64,000 nucleotides of DNA from Chitinophaga tropicalis (GTDB lineage Bacteria > Bacteroidota > Bacteroidia > Chitinophagales > Chitinophagaceae). This document shows positions 34,787 to 41,565 of the stretch, in pieces (positions within the stretch are counted from its first letter, which is position 1; the number at the start of each line of letters is the position of its first letter). The DNA lies in contig NZ_WRXN01000005.1 of NCBI RefSeq assembly GCF_009758205.1, positions 248,001 to 312,000 of the forward strand, in the 5' to 3' direction. Both the position numbers and the translations under genes were made by a program. The notes below the pieces were generated by a model that worked only from the letters and a program-made list of their open reading frames with translations, did no database searches and had not been told where the DNA came from.

Positions 34787-36094
34787 ATGAAACAAATTTA
34801 CCTATGCTCTTTAGCAGCATCCCTGCTACTTATAGCATCATGCAGTAAGAACAATGATAACACCCCAGATCCGGGAACAACCACTAAACAGGACAGTACC
34901 AAAGTAAGTTTTACCTTCGAGAAGACCGGGACAAGTGAAATGTTCAACACATTTACTCAAACTTATCCTTCAGTAAAGATCAGCAAAGGTAAAGCCAACC
35001 GTTCTTTCACCTACGAACTAACTGGCAGCAACGGCCTGAAAAAAACATCAGATACCCTGGTGAAAGGTACCGGTCAGCTGGACATGACCGGCAGCGCCTC
35101 CTTCTATTTTAATGAATTAACTAATTATAAGGATGGTGAGATCACACTGAAAGTTACCTTTAAGGGCCCTGATACAACAATAACCGCTAAAACACAGAAG
35201 ATAGAGTTTCAGGTCAGGAACTACCAGGACTTTATGCATATGGGTTTTCATACCCATCGTGATACATCCGTACACTTTGTGCAGGTGCAGGATTTTGCCT
35301 TCCCGGATACTGTATTTTCAGTAGCGGCATATCAATCCTACTTTGCCGGTAGTTATGACGGACAGGGATATAAAATCACTAACCTGACTATTAAAGCCTC
35401 CAGAACACCAGGCTCAAACCCAACTGATGTAGGTCTGTTCATGGATGCAGACAGTGGCAGTGTGCTGAAAAATATAAGGCTTGAGCTCTCTGCGGAAGGT
35501 ATCTCCTCAACAGGCGCTGCATATTGTGGCGGTATTGCAGGCAGGGCCTGGAACAATACTATTTACAACTGTTCTGTAAAAGGAAATATCCAGACCCCTA
35601 AAGACGCTATCGAATCATACATAGGTGGCATTGCAGGTTACATCAGTAACACCAAAATGGCAGGCTGCTCTTTCAGGGGAAATATCACAGGTGCTATCAT
35701 TGGTGGTATAACAGGGATGATGCAGGTAACGTCTGTGATAGATATGAGTTATGCTTACTTCTCTTTCGATGCTTCCAAAGCCGGTGGAATTGTGTATAAC
35801 GCCGGTTCCACTTCCAATATTTCTAACAGCTACGTAGTTGCCCATGACTACACCGCGCCTGCCTTCGTTGCTGTAGGTCCTTCTACCAGCCAGCTGACAA
35901 TCACCAACAGCTATGCTAATGCAGGAACAGCACAGACAGGTGTTACTATCGCGTCACTACCCAATATGAATGCCCAGCTGGCTGCAATGGAAATAACGGT
36001 GAACTGGCCTCAGTGGATAACAGCTCCTGCAAATCATAAACCGTACAAATACGATACAGACCAGGCAGCTCCCATGAAATTATGGTGGGAATAG
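34787..36094 (+). CDS. Lipoprotein with GLUG-type repeats
   Basis: A 435-residue lipoprotein with lipobox LIASCSK (C19). The second half has repeated phrases of the GLUG kind (GGIAGRAWNNTIYNCSVKGN, then YIGGIAGYISNTKMAGCSFR, IIGGITGMMQ), a short beta-helix-like repeat found in surface proteins that bind or degrade host or plant material. The first half is beta-rich with DxT phrases and no recognised fold. The gene is monocistronic with a strong terminator. Adhesion is a plausible role, not a proven one. Confidence 0.75.
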   Translation: MKQIYLCSLAASLLLIASCSKNNDNTPDPGTTTKQDSTKVSFTFEKTGTSEMFNTFTQTYPSVKISKGKANRSFTYELTGSNGLKKTSDTLVKGTGQLDMTGSASFYFNELTNYKDGEITLKVTFKGPDTTITAKTQKIEFQVRNYQDFMHMGFHTHRDTSVHFVQVQDFAFPDTVFSVAAYQSYFAGSYDGQGYKITNLTIKASRTPGSNPTDVGLFMDADSGSVLKNIRLELSAEGISSTGAAYCGGIAGRAWNNTIYNCSVKGNIQTPKDAIESYIGGIAGYISNTKMAGCSFRGNITGAIIGGITGMMQVTSVIDMSYAYFSFDASKAGGIVYNAGSTSNISNSYVVAHDYTAPAFVAVGPSTSQLTITNSYANAGTAQTGVTIASLPNMNAQLAAMEITVNWPQWITAPANHKPYKYDTDQAAPMKLWWE

Positions 36095-36116
36095 CCGGTA
36101 ATATATAATTATAAAG

Positions 36117-36154
36117 AAAGCCTTGTGATCCGGCAATTCACAAGGCTTTTTTAT
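36117..36154 (+). terminator. Intrinsic terminator after the GLUG lipoprotein
   Basis: AAAGCCTTGTGA and TCACAAGGCTTT form a 12-bp stem with a nine-base loop, followed by TTTTT. Confidence 0.85.
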
Positions 36155-36159
36155 TTACA

Positions 36160-36300
36160 TTTAAATCCCTTAACAAAGCGTCCGGCTTACAGATAAGCAG
36201 GTTAATAAAAGATCTGGACGCAAATGAGCAGGAAGATCTTGTAGAACATATGAATGCCATACAGCGTATACTGGCTAAAAAAACAGACCAACATGAGTAG
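36160..36300 (+). pseudogene. Truncated remnant of a MarR-like regulator ahead of GNAT
   Basis: One frame open from inside the upstream terminator to a TAG at 36298-36300 reads ...LNKASGLQISRLIKDLDANE, then QEDLVEHMNAIQRILAKK, then TDQHE. This resembles the C-terminal helices of MarR regulators, where a helix with an (E)QExLVxxMxxL pattern ends the protein. No start codon or N-terminal wing is present and the frame runs into a terminator, so only a tail of about 45 residues remains. Its stop overlaps the GNAT start (ATGAGTAG). MarR and GNAT domains are often fused or adjacent, which supports the reading. Confidence 0.4.
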
Positions 36301-36793
36301 CGGATCAACAACAAACAGCATCAGCATCAGGAGCGAATTACTTCCGGGAGATCTTGGATATATTGCCTACCTGCACGGAAAGCTCTATGCAGAAGAACTA
36401 AACTATGGCCGTAACTTCGAAATTTATGTGCTTCACGGATTACAGGAATTTGCCGCTGCCTACGATCCTGCAAAAGACAGGGTATGGATCTGTGAACATG
36501 AGGACAAAATAATAGGATTCATGATAGGTATGAACAGGGGGAATGCCCTTCAGTTAAGATACTTCATCTTCCTGCCTGAATACAGGGGATTAGGCTTAGG
36601 AAAAAAACTGGTGACAGAATTTATAGCCTTCGCGAAAGAACGTAATTATTCATCCGCCTACCTGTGGACAACCAACGAACAACAGGGCGCTATCTCGCTT
36701 TATACCCGTTTTGGCTTTACACTCACTGAAGAAAAAGAATCCATTGCTTTCGATAAACCACTGGTAGAACTGAGGTATGATCTGCAACTCTGA
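36293..36793 (+). CDS. GNAT family N-acetyltransferase, MarR-associated type
   Basis: A 166-residue acetyltransferase. IRSELLPGDLGYIAYLHGKL is the typical opening of the GNAT domains found fused to or behind MarR regulators. LRYFIFLPEYRGLGLGKKLV holds the acetyl-CoA site (RGLGLGK), and AYLWTTNEQQGAISLYTRFGF is motif B. I chose the ATG at 36293 because the ATGAGTAG overlap with the MarR-like remnant places it there; an open stretch back to 36254 is inside that remnant. It is convergent with the FISUMP gene, with only four bases between the stops. Confidence 0.85.
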   Translation: MSSGSTTNSISIRSELLPGDLGYIAYLHGKLYAEELNYGRNFEIYVLHGLQEFAAAYDPAKDRVWICEHEDKIIGFMIGMNRGNALQLRYFIFLPEYRGLGLGKKLVTEFIAFAKERNYSSAYLWTTNEQQGAISLYTRFGFTLTEEKESIAFDKPLVELRYDLQL

Positions 36794-36797
36794 AAGG

Positions 36798-37457
36798 TCA
36801 GTCTTTAATACATCTTACAGCAAAACCATAGGTCATATACTGAGGGTCCCTGCTGATGTTGGCAAAATAGCTGTAAAAACGGCTGCTCCATGCAAACAGC
36901 TCATAGCTGCCTGTTGTATGCCACCAGTAAGCATTACTGCCCAGGGTATGAAATGTTCCGTCCAGGCCATACCTGTACCCTCCCGGCAAAGCAGAGAAAC
37001 CGCTTGCCGTATCTGTGACAGTGCCGGGATACAGCCAGTACCCGGGTACCGTAGTTTTCATTGACCCGCCGGCAAGCGTATCACCTTTCAAAGCATTCAC
37101 AAGCACTGCTACTTCTGCTGCTGTAGGAATATGCCAGCCTTTTGGAGCTATATTCCGGTTATCATTGACGGCATACCAGTTGTATAACATACCGTAATCT
37201 TCAATATAACCGGTGTCGTTGTTATAACTGCAAAGGGCGCCATCCCTTGCCTGGCTCCACTCAGGACCAGATGTTATATGCGGGATAGCATCTCCGTTAC
37301 GGTACCGGGTCACTTTCAGGTTTTCAGCCATCCACACCTGTCTCCCGACCTTCACCACCGGGTAAACATTTCCGTCTATATCTGTTACAGTATGCGTATC
37401 AGTACAACTAAAAAGGACGATCAGTAAAAGGAGTGTATATCTCATAAGATTAATCAT
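36798..37457 (-). CDS. FISUMP-domain lipoprotein
   Basis: A 219-residue lipoprotein (lipobox VLFSCT, C18) with one FISUMP domain: VTDIDGNVYPVVKVGRQVWM, then AENLKVTRYRNGDAIPHI, YNWYAVNDNRNIAPKGWHIP, and the end YGFAVRCIKD. These domains occur in cell-surface proteins of Fibrobacter and Bacteroidota and are linked to attachment or export by association only. The chosen ATG (37457) overlaps the stop of the upstream gene as TAATG, and an ATG four codons on is the alternative. It is the last gene of a leftward set with two other exported proteins. Confidence 0.78.
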   Translation of the reverse strand: MINLMRYTLLLLIVLFSCTDTHTVTDIDGNVYPVVKVGRQVWMAENLKVTRYRNGDAIPHITSGPEWSQARDGALCSYNNDTGYIEDYGMLYNWYAVNDNRNIAPKGWHIPTAAEVAVLVNALKGDTLAGGSMKTTVPGYWLYPGTVTDTASGFSALPGGYRYGLDGTFHTLGSNAYWWHTTGSYELFAWSSRFYSYFANISRDPQYMTYGFAVRCIKD

Positions 37458-37951
37458 TACATGGTCAGGAAAACTGATATGGCCGTACCATCCCAATAGT
37501 AAATACAGGCCCTGTTCTCCATCTGCATTACATTAAGTGCATTGTTTGTAAGGATAAGGGAACTGATAACAGGATAGGCTACATCCATCCGTCCGGGTGG
37601 CTCCGGCAACAGGCAATATTGCAATTGCGTGGCGCTGCCGGGAAATTTATCAGACAGCCAGTGCCGAAAGCCCTTTCCATCACTTAATAGTATTACAAGC
37701 CTTAATTCATTCTTCTTCCTCACCAGCACACAGTAATCGATCTTATTATCATCATTGATATCGACAGCTGTAAAAAAAGGTAATGTGTTTGTGTTATAGA
37801 AAGACCAGAAGCTTTTGTCGTAGTCTTCATGACGGCACATACGCCATTCCCGCAAATAAGTTTCCAGGTACGATGTAACAGCTCCGGGAACGGCAGACTG
37901 GCCTGCACATACTTTTGCTGCAAGCAGTAGTGAAAATATAATTATCCGCAT
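37457..37951 (-). CDS. Exported protein of unknown function
   Basis: A 164-residue exported protein from the ATG at 37951: signal peptide of about 16 residues ending KVCAG. The 33 codons upstream lack homology-like features. It has a calcium-loop-like phrase, AVDINDDNKIDYCVLV, similar to the D-x-N-x-D loop in EF-hand or FG-GAP/dockerin-type repeats, and otherwise has no recognised family. It shares a TAATG overlap with the FISUMP gene after it and lies 92 bases after the beta-helix gene, so the three genes probably form an operon. Confidence 0.65.
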   Translation of the reverse strand: MRIIIFSLLLAAKVCAGQSAVPGAVTSYLETYLREWRMCRHEDYDKSFWSFYNTNTLPFFTAVDINDDNKIDYCVLVRKKNELRLVILLSDGKGFRHWLSDKFPGSATQLQYCLLPEPPGRMDVAYPVISSLILTNNALNVMQMENRACIYYWDGTAISVFLTM

Positions 37952-38043
37952 GTGAAAGAGTTTAATGATAGCGGGGAACAGGCGCCATATTACAACGCCT
38001 GTTCTTTTCGCCAGCTGATTATTTACCACGTTTGTTCTGAAGA

Positions 38044-39141
38044 TTACCACTTGCCGTTTGCAGCAGTGTATGTCTGACCGTTCACTTTAGTAGTACAGGA
38101 TGAGGTCCTTACATGCTGTACATTGGGGTTTCCACCTGAAACCGTACCTCCGTTCACCTTTGTATTGGAGGCATCTTCAAGGAAGATACCATGGCTGGTG
38201 GAATTGGCAATGTCCACTGTATTGACGGTAGTGCCGTTACTTCCGGACACACTGAAGAAGCCCCTGCCGCTGTTGCGGGAATATACCTTGGTGCAGGTTA
38301 CGTTGGGACCATTATTATTAGCCACACGGAAAGTAGCGTAACCACCTCCGTTACAATTGTAATTACCCGTAACAGTACCTACTGTTCCGTTCTTTGACTG
38401 ATTTAGCAGCACTCCGCAGCCATAGTTGTTGCTGGTAGTAACGTTACCGATATTAAAGCCGTCCAGTCCATAGGTCTCTATAGACATATCGCCACCGGTG
38501 ATATTGATATTACCGTTGATAATGAGATTACTCGTGGCGGCTGTGCTATGATCTACCCGTATGCCAAGACCAAACTGGCCGGAACCATTGGTGAGGTTCA
38601 TGGTGATATTGCTGATCACCATATTGGTACAGCCCTTGAACCAGATGCCATAACGCGGGTTGCCGGCTACTTTCAGGTTCTTTACCTCTATTTCAGTTTT
38701 ACGGTCAGCCAGCACCGGTACAATCAGCAGGTCGTTACTGTTGCAAGTGAATGTGGTATTGGAAAAATCCAGGCCGGTATAGCTCCGCAGGGTAACAGAT
38801 TTCACAGCGCCGCCGGAGTTGCCGGAGCTGCCGGAGTTTTTAATAGTCACCCACTCCTTCGTAGTGCGGTTGGGAGTAAGACCGGCAATAGCAGCATTGA
38901 TGGAAGCGATATAGTCGGTACCTAAATATACCTGTGTTCCATTTACGCTGGCCCTGTAGTTATCGCCTATCTTCACCACCTCTGCACTGCTGGCAGCTAC
39001 AGCGGCTATTTCATTTTTCTCCGGTGGCCCGGTAAGGCTTTCATCAAAGTTTGCTTCATTTTTGGAACAACCTGCAAAGAGGAAGAGAATTAACATGATG
39101 CCACAGACTGTTTTAGCAACAGGGTTTATCATTTTTTTCAT
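38044..39141 (-). CDS. Right-handed parallel beta-helix lipoprotein
   Basis: A 365-residue lipoprotein with lipobox LFAGCS (C25). From about residue 110 it is a run of short beta-coils typical of parallel beta-helix proteins, such as polysaccharide lyases and pectinases: LDFSNTTFTCNSNDLLIVPV, VKNLKVAGNPRYGIWFKGC, MVISNITMNLTNGSGQFGLG, IDHSTAATSNLIINGN-like turns, ending in NTKVNGGTVSGGNPNVQHVR. No lyase-type catalytic set is clear to me, so it may be a binding or adhesion protein. It is divergent from the ECF sigma gene of locus 2 and may be under the same control (inference). Confidence 0.7.
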   Translation of the reverse strand: MKKMINPVAKTVCGIMLILFLFAGCSKNEANFDESLTGPPEKNEIAAVAASSAEVVKIGDNYRASVNGTQVYLGTDYIASINAAIAGLTPNRTTKEWVTIKNSGSSGNSGGAVKSVTLRSYTGLDFSNTTFTCNSNDLLIVPVLADRKTEIEVKNLKVAGNPRYGIWFKGCTNMVISNITMNLTNGSGQFGLGIRVDHSTAATSNLIINGNINITGGDMSIETYGLDGFNIGNVTTSNNYGCGVLLNQSKNGTVGTVTGNYNCNGGGYATFRVANNNGPNVTCTKVYSRNSGRGFFSVSGSNGTTVNTVDIANSTSHGIFLEDASNTKVNGGTVSGGNPNVQHVRTSSCTTKVNGQTYTAANGKW

Positions 39142-39317
39142 AACGATGGGTTTAAATGGTTAAAACAAGGGGTAAAATGATCAGCTATTTAAAGATGCAG
39201 GATTTTCAAATAAATAGTGTCCTATACTGTTCTATGTCTAAAAATTCAGACAGATGCAAACTTTTTATTTATTTTAGCCGGGACTTACTTATTTAAATCA
39301 TAATATCAGGGCATAAC

Positions 39318-39899
39318 ATAGAAAATGAGAACGAGCTGCTTCTGCTGATAGCCGGAGGGGACCATCACTCTTTTGAGATCATCTTTCATCAGTATAAGCA
39401 CCGTATTTATAATATCGCCTATAAGCTGACTACCTCCCAGGAAGTTGCAGAAGATATTGTGCAGGACATCTTTATGCAGATATGGCTGAAACGCAGTCAT
39501 CTTGCGGAGGTGCAGCACTTCAAAGCCTACCTGTTCACCGTTGCGAGGAATTATATAACCCGCTACCTGAAACAAACTTCCAGGCTCAACATTACCACAG
39601 ATACGGACAATACCGGCCTGCAACAGGCGGTACACAGCGTTATTCCGGCAGACCAGATACTGGCTGATAAGGAATATACCCAGTTATTACAGCAGGCCAT
39701 TCTGCGGCTTCCTCCCCAACAGGCGGAAGTATACAGGCTAAGTAAGCAGGAAGGTCTGAAAAGGGAAGCAGTGGCCCTGAAAATGGGCATCTCCCCGGAA
39801 ACAGTAAAAGTACATCTTGCCCTGGCCATGCGTAGTATACGCTCTTTCTGCCTGTCAAGGATGGGACTGTCTGTACTGGTCTGCCTGTTTATTCAATAA
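39318..39899 (+). CDS. ECF sigma-70 factor of locus 2, apparent ATA start codon
   Basis: A 193-residue sigma factor reading ENENELLLLIAGGDHHSFE, then HQYKHRIYNIAYKLTTSQEV, EDIVQDIFMQIWLKRSHL for region 2, and LRLPPQQAEVYRLSKQEGLK with LKMGISPETVKVHLALAM for region 4. There is no in-frame ATG, GTG or TTG between the upstream stop (39294-39296) and codon GTG at 39459, which would remove much of region 2. The first codon of the conserved start is ATA at 39318, one base from ATG (it would then read MENENELL), and AGGG lies six bases before it. So translation probably starts at ATA, unless a sequencing error is present. It heads locus 2. Confidence 0.85.
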   Translation: MENENELLLLIAGGDHHSFEIIFHQYKHRIYNIAYKLTTSQEVAEDIVQDIFMQIWLKRSHLAEVQHFKAYLFTVARNYITRYLKQTSRLNITTDTDNTGLQQAVHSVIPADQILADKEYTQLLQQAILRLPPQQAEVYRLSKQEGLKREAVALKMGISPETVKVHLALAMRSIRSFCLSRMGLSVLVCLFIQ

Positions 39900-39954
39900 T
39901 TTTTTTGACAGCCATTACCCCACTCTCTTTTTTTTGCACTCTCATATAGTATAT

Positions 39955-41148
39955 ATGCACGAAAACAGACTTTCATACTTATTCAGAAAATCACTCAATC
40001 AATCTCTTTCCGCCAGCGAGAAGACTGAATTACAGCAACTTATAACTAAGGAAGGGGCTGAGGCGCAGTTAGATGAGCTGGTCCAGGAGGCTCTTGAAGA
40101 AACTCCTGTTGAACATAAGATGGAGGAACAGTCTGCCAGTGAAGTATTAAATGCCATTTTCTTTTCAGATAAGCAAACATCCATACCAACATATAATAAT
40201 GTAGTCCCTATGCCCGGGCGCAGGTGGTGGCGCCCCGCAGCAGCAGCCGCCATCCTGGCCTGTATGCTGACCGGTGGCTATATTATATATTCCCGGCTTC
40301 AGACTTCGCCGCAACAGGTAGTGAAAGTGGAAGATGTGCTGCCCGGCAGCACCAAAGCCCAGCTTACACTGAGTGATGGCTCAGTGATAAGCCTGGATAA
40401 CAAAGGACGGCAAACTATTGATCAGGGTAGTGCCTATGTAAGGCAAACCGGCGGGGAACTGGACTACCAGCCCGGCAACAGCGAAAGCCCGCTTACCTAT
40501 AACACCCTGCGCACGCCCAGAGGCGGCCAGTTTAAAATAAAACTGCCGGATGGCACCAATGTATGGATCAATGCCGCCAGCTCCTTAAAGTATCCTACTG
40601 CCTTTACCGGCAGCGAAAGAATAGTGGAAGTTACAGGAGAGGCTTATTTCGAAGTAGCTGCAGATCACAACAAACCTTTTAAGGTAGTTATAAACGATCA
40701 TTATGCCATTTATGTGCTGGGCACCAGCTTTAACATTAAAGCATATGCTGATGAACAGCCATTTAAAACCACCCTGCTGACAGGTGCGGTAAAAGCCAGC
40801 CTTACAGGCGCCAATGAAAAGAGCATTGTAATAAAGCCTGGCCAACAGGTCCAGTTAAGAGAGAATGACAGATCATTACAACTTGTCAGAGATGTGAATA
40901 CTGACCAGGAAATGGCCTGGAAAAACGGGAACTTCAACTTTGAAGGCCAGACGCTTGAAGAGGTAATGAAACAGATATCGAGATGGTATGATATTGATGT
41001 GGTATTTGAGAACGGGGTACCTTCTATATCTTTTGGCGGAGGCATGAGCAGAGAGGTAAACCTTAAAGTAGTACTGGACTTCCTGAGAGACTCACGTATT
41101 CATTTCAGGCTGGAAGAAAACGGTAAAAGACTTATAGTGACTAAATAA
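39955..41148 (+). CDS. FecR family anti-sigma factor, locus 2
   Basis: A 397-residue protein with a cytoplasmic part (1-90), a membrane helix (about 93-113, PAAAAAILACMLTGGYIIY) and a periplasmic FecR domain: TPRGGQFKIKLPDGTNVWIN, VEVTGEAYFEVAADHNKPFK, YVLGTSFNIKAY, and the C-terminal LEEVMKQISRWYDIDVVF with IHFRLEENGKRLIV. The start at 39955 was chosen on family length; the frame opens earlier inside the sigma gene. It controls the sigma factor through contact with the SusC STN domain. A structured spacer of about 400 bases follows before susC. Confidence 0.92.
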   Translation: MHENRLSYLFRKSLNQSLSASEKTELQQLITKEGAEAQLDELVQEALEETPVEHKMEEQSASEVLNAIFFSDKQTSIPTYNNVVPMPGRRWWRPAAAAAILACMLTGGYIIYSRLQTSPQQVVKVEDVLPGSTKAQLTLSDGSVISLDNKGRQTIDQGSAYVRQTGGELDYQPGNSESPLTYNTLRTPRGGQFKIKLPDGTNVWINAASSLKYPTAFTGSERIVEVTGEAYFEVAADHNKPFKVVINDHYAIYVLGTSFNIKAYADEQPFKTTLLTGAVKASLTGANEKSIVIKPGQQVQLRENDRSLQLVRDVNTDQEMAWKNGNFNFEGQTLEEVMKQISRWYDIDVVFENGVPSISFGGGMSREVNLKVVLDFLRDSRIHFRLEENGKRLIVTK

Positions 41149-41208
41149 TACAACCAACGTTGCCAACAATTTAAATCAGCAAGGCAAAAATCAAAAACCA
41201 ACCATTAC

Positions 41209-41231
41209 GGTAGTGCTTTTAAAGCACTACC
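41209..41231 (+). promoter_or_regulatory. Hairpin 1 in the fecR-susC spacer, locus 2
   Basis: GGTAGTGCTTT and AAAGCACTACC form an 11-bp perfect stem around a single central T, followed by ATCTTT. It may be a weak terminator or attenuator. Confidence 0.5.
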
Positions 41232-41287
41232 ATCTTTACCACGATCGTACATTATCAACCAACATTAAAAAACATGAATGCAACTTA

Positions 41288-41362
41288 ATGAAAAGAATAC
41301 TGGATACTAAAAAACCGATGGCGATTGGACCCGCCACCGGTTACATATTGGGAATTCAGTAG
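41288..41362 (+). CDS. Possible 24-residue leader peptide before SusC
   Basis: The frame ATG...TAG encodes MKRILDTKKPMAIGPATGYI followed by LGIQ. It has basic and hydrophobic parts but is not a clear signal. Hairpin 2 is inside it, so ribosome movement could affect folding; this is a guess. It may be chance. Confidence 0.25.
   Translation: MKRILDTKKPMAIGPATGYILGIQ
41315..41340 (+). promoter_or_regulatory. Hairpin 2 in the fecR-susC spacer, locus 2
   Basis: CCGATGGCG (41315-41323) and CGCCACCGG (41332-41340) pair with one A-C mismatch around the loop ATTGGACC. The stem is GC-rich and lies about 75 bases before the open frame of SusC begins. Confidence 0.45.
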
Positions 41363-41565
41363 TACAACAATTGGCTTAGAATTATTATTAACATCATCCC
41401 AAACATTGCAAATCTATGCAAATTAAAACACATTGCAACCAATGTGTGGAGGGGGCTTTGCGTGCCTTTTACAAGGCAGCCGCAGCCTTCCTGTTACCTT
41501 GGAGGACAACCAAAATCACGCCGGCCATAACAAGGGGCGTTTTGAACAGAACAACAGTGAATGCG

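Larger units (their letters stand above)
41149..41565 (+). promoter_or_regulatory. Structured 417-base fecR-susC spacer of locus 2
   Basis: This stretch holds two stable hairpins (41209-41231 and 41315-41340), a 24-codon open frame (41288-41362) and a 50-codon in-frame extension of SusC from 41416. Such a long structured leader between fecR and susC suggests internal regulation by transcription, attenuation or mRNA processing. I see no RNA family that I can name. Confidence 0.5.

Noticed and set aside
36254-36292. Earlier start for the second GNAT gene
   Set aside because: Those codons lie in the MarR-like remnant, and the ATGAGTAG overlap marks the natural start.
39459-39899. GTG at 39459 as the true start of the second sigma factor
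   Set aside because: It would delete a large part of region 2 although the upstream codons read as perfect sigma sequence.
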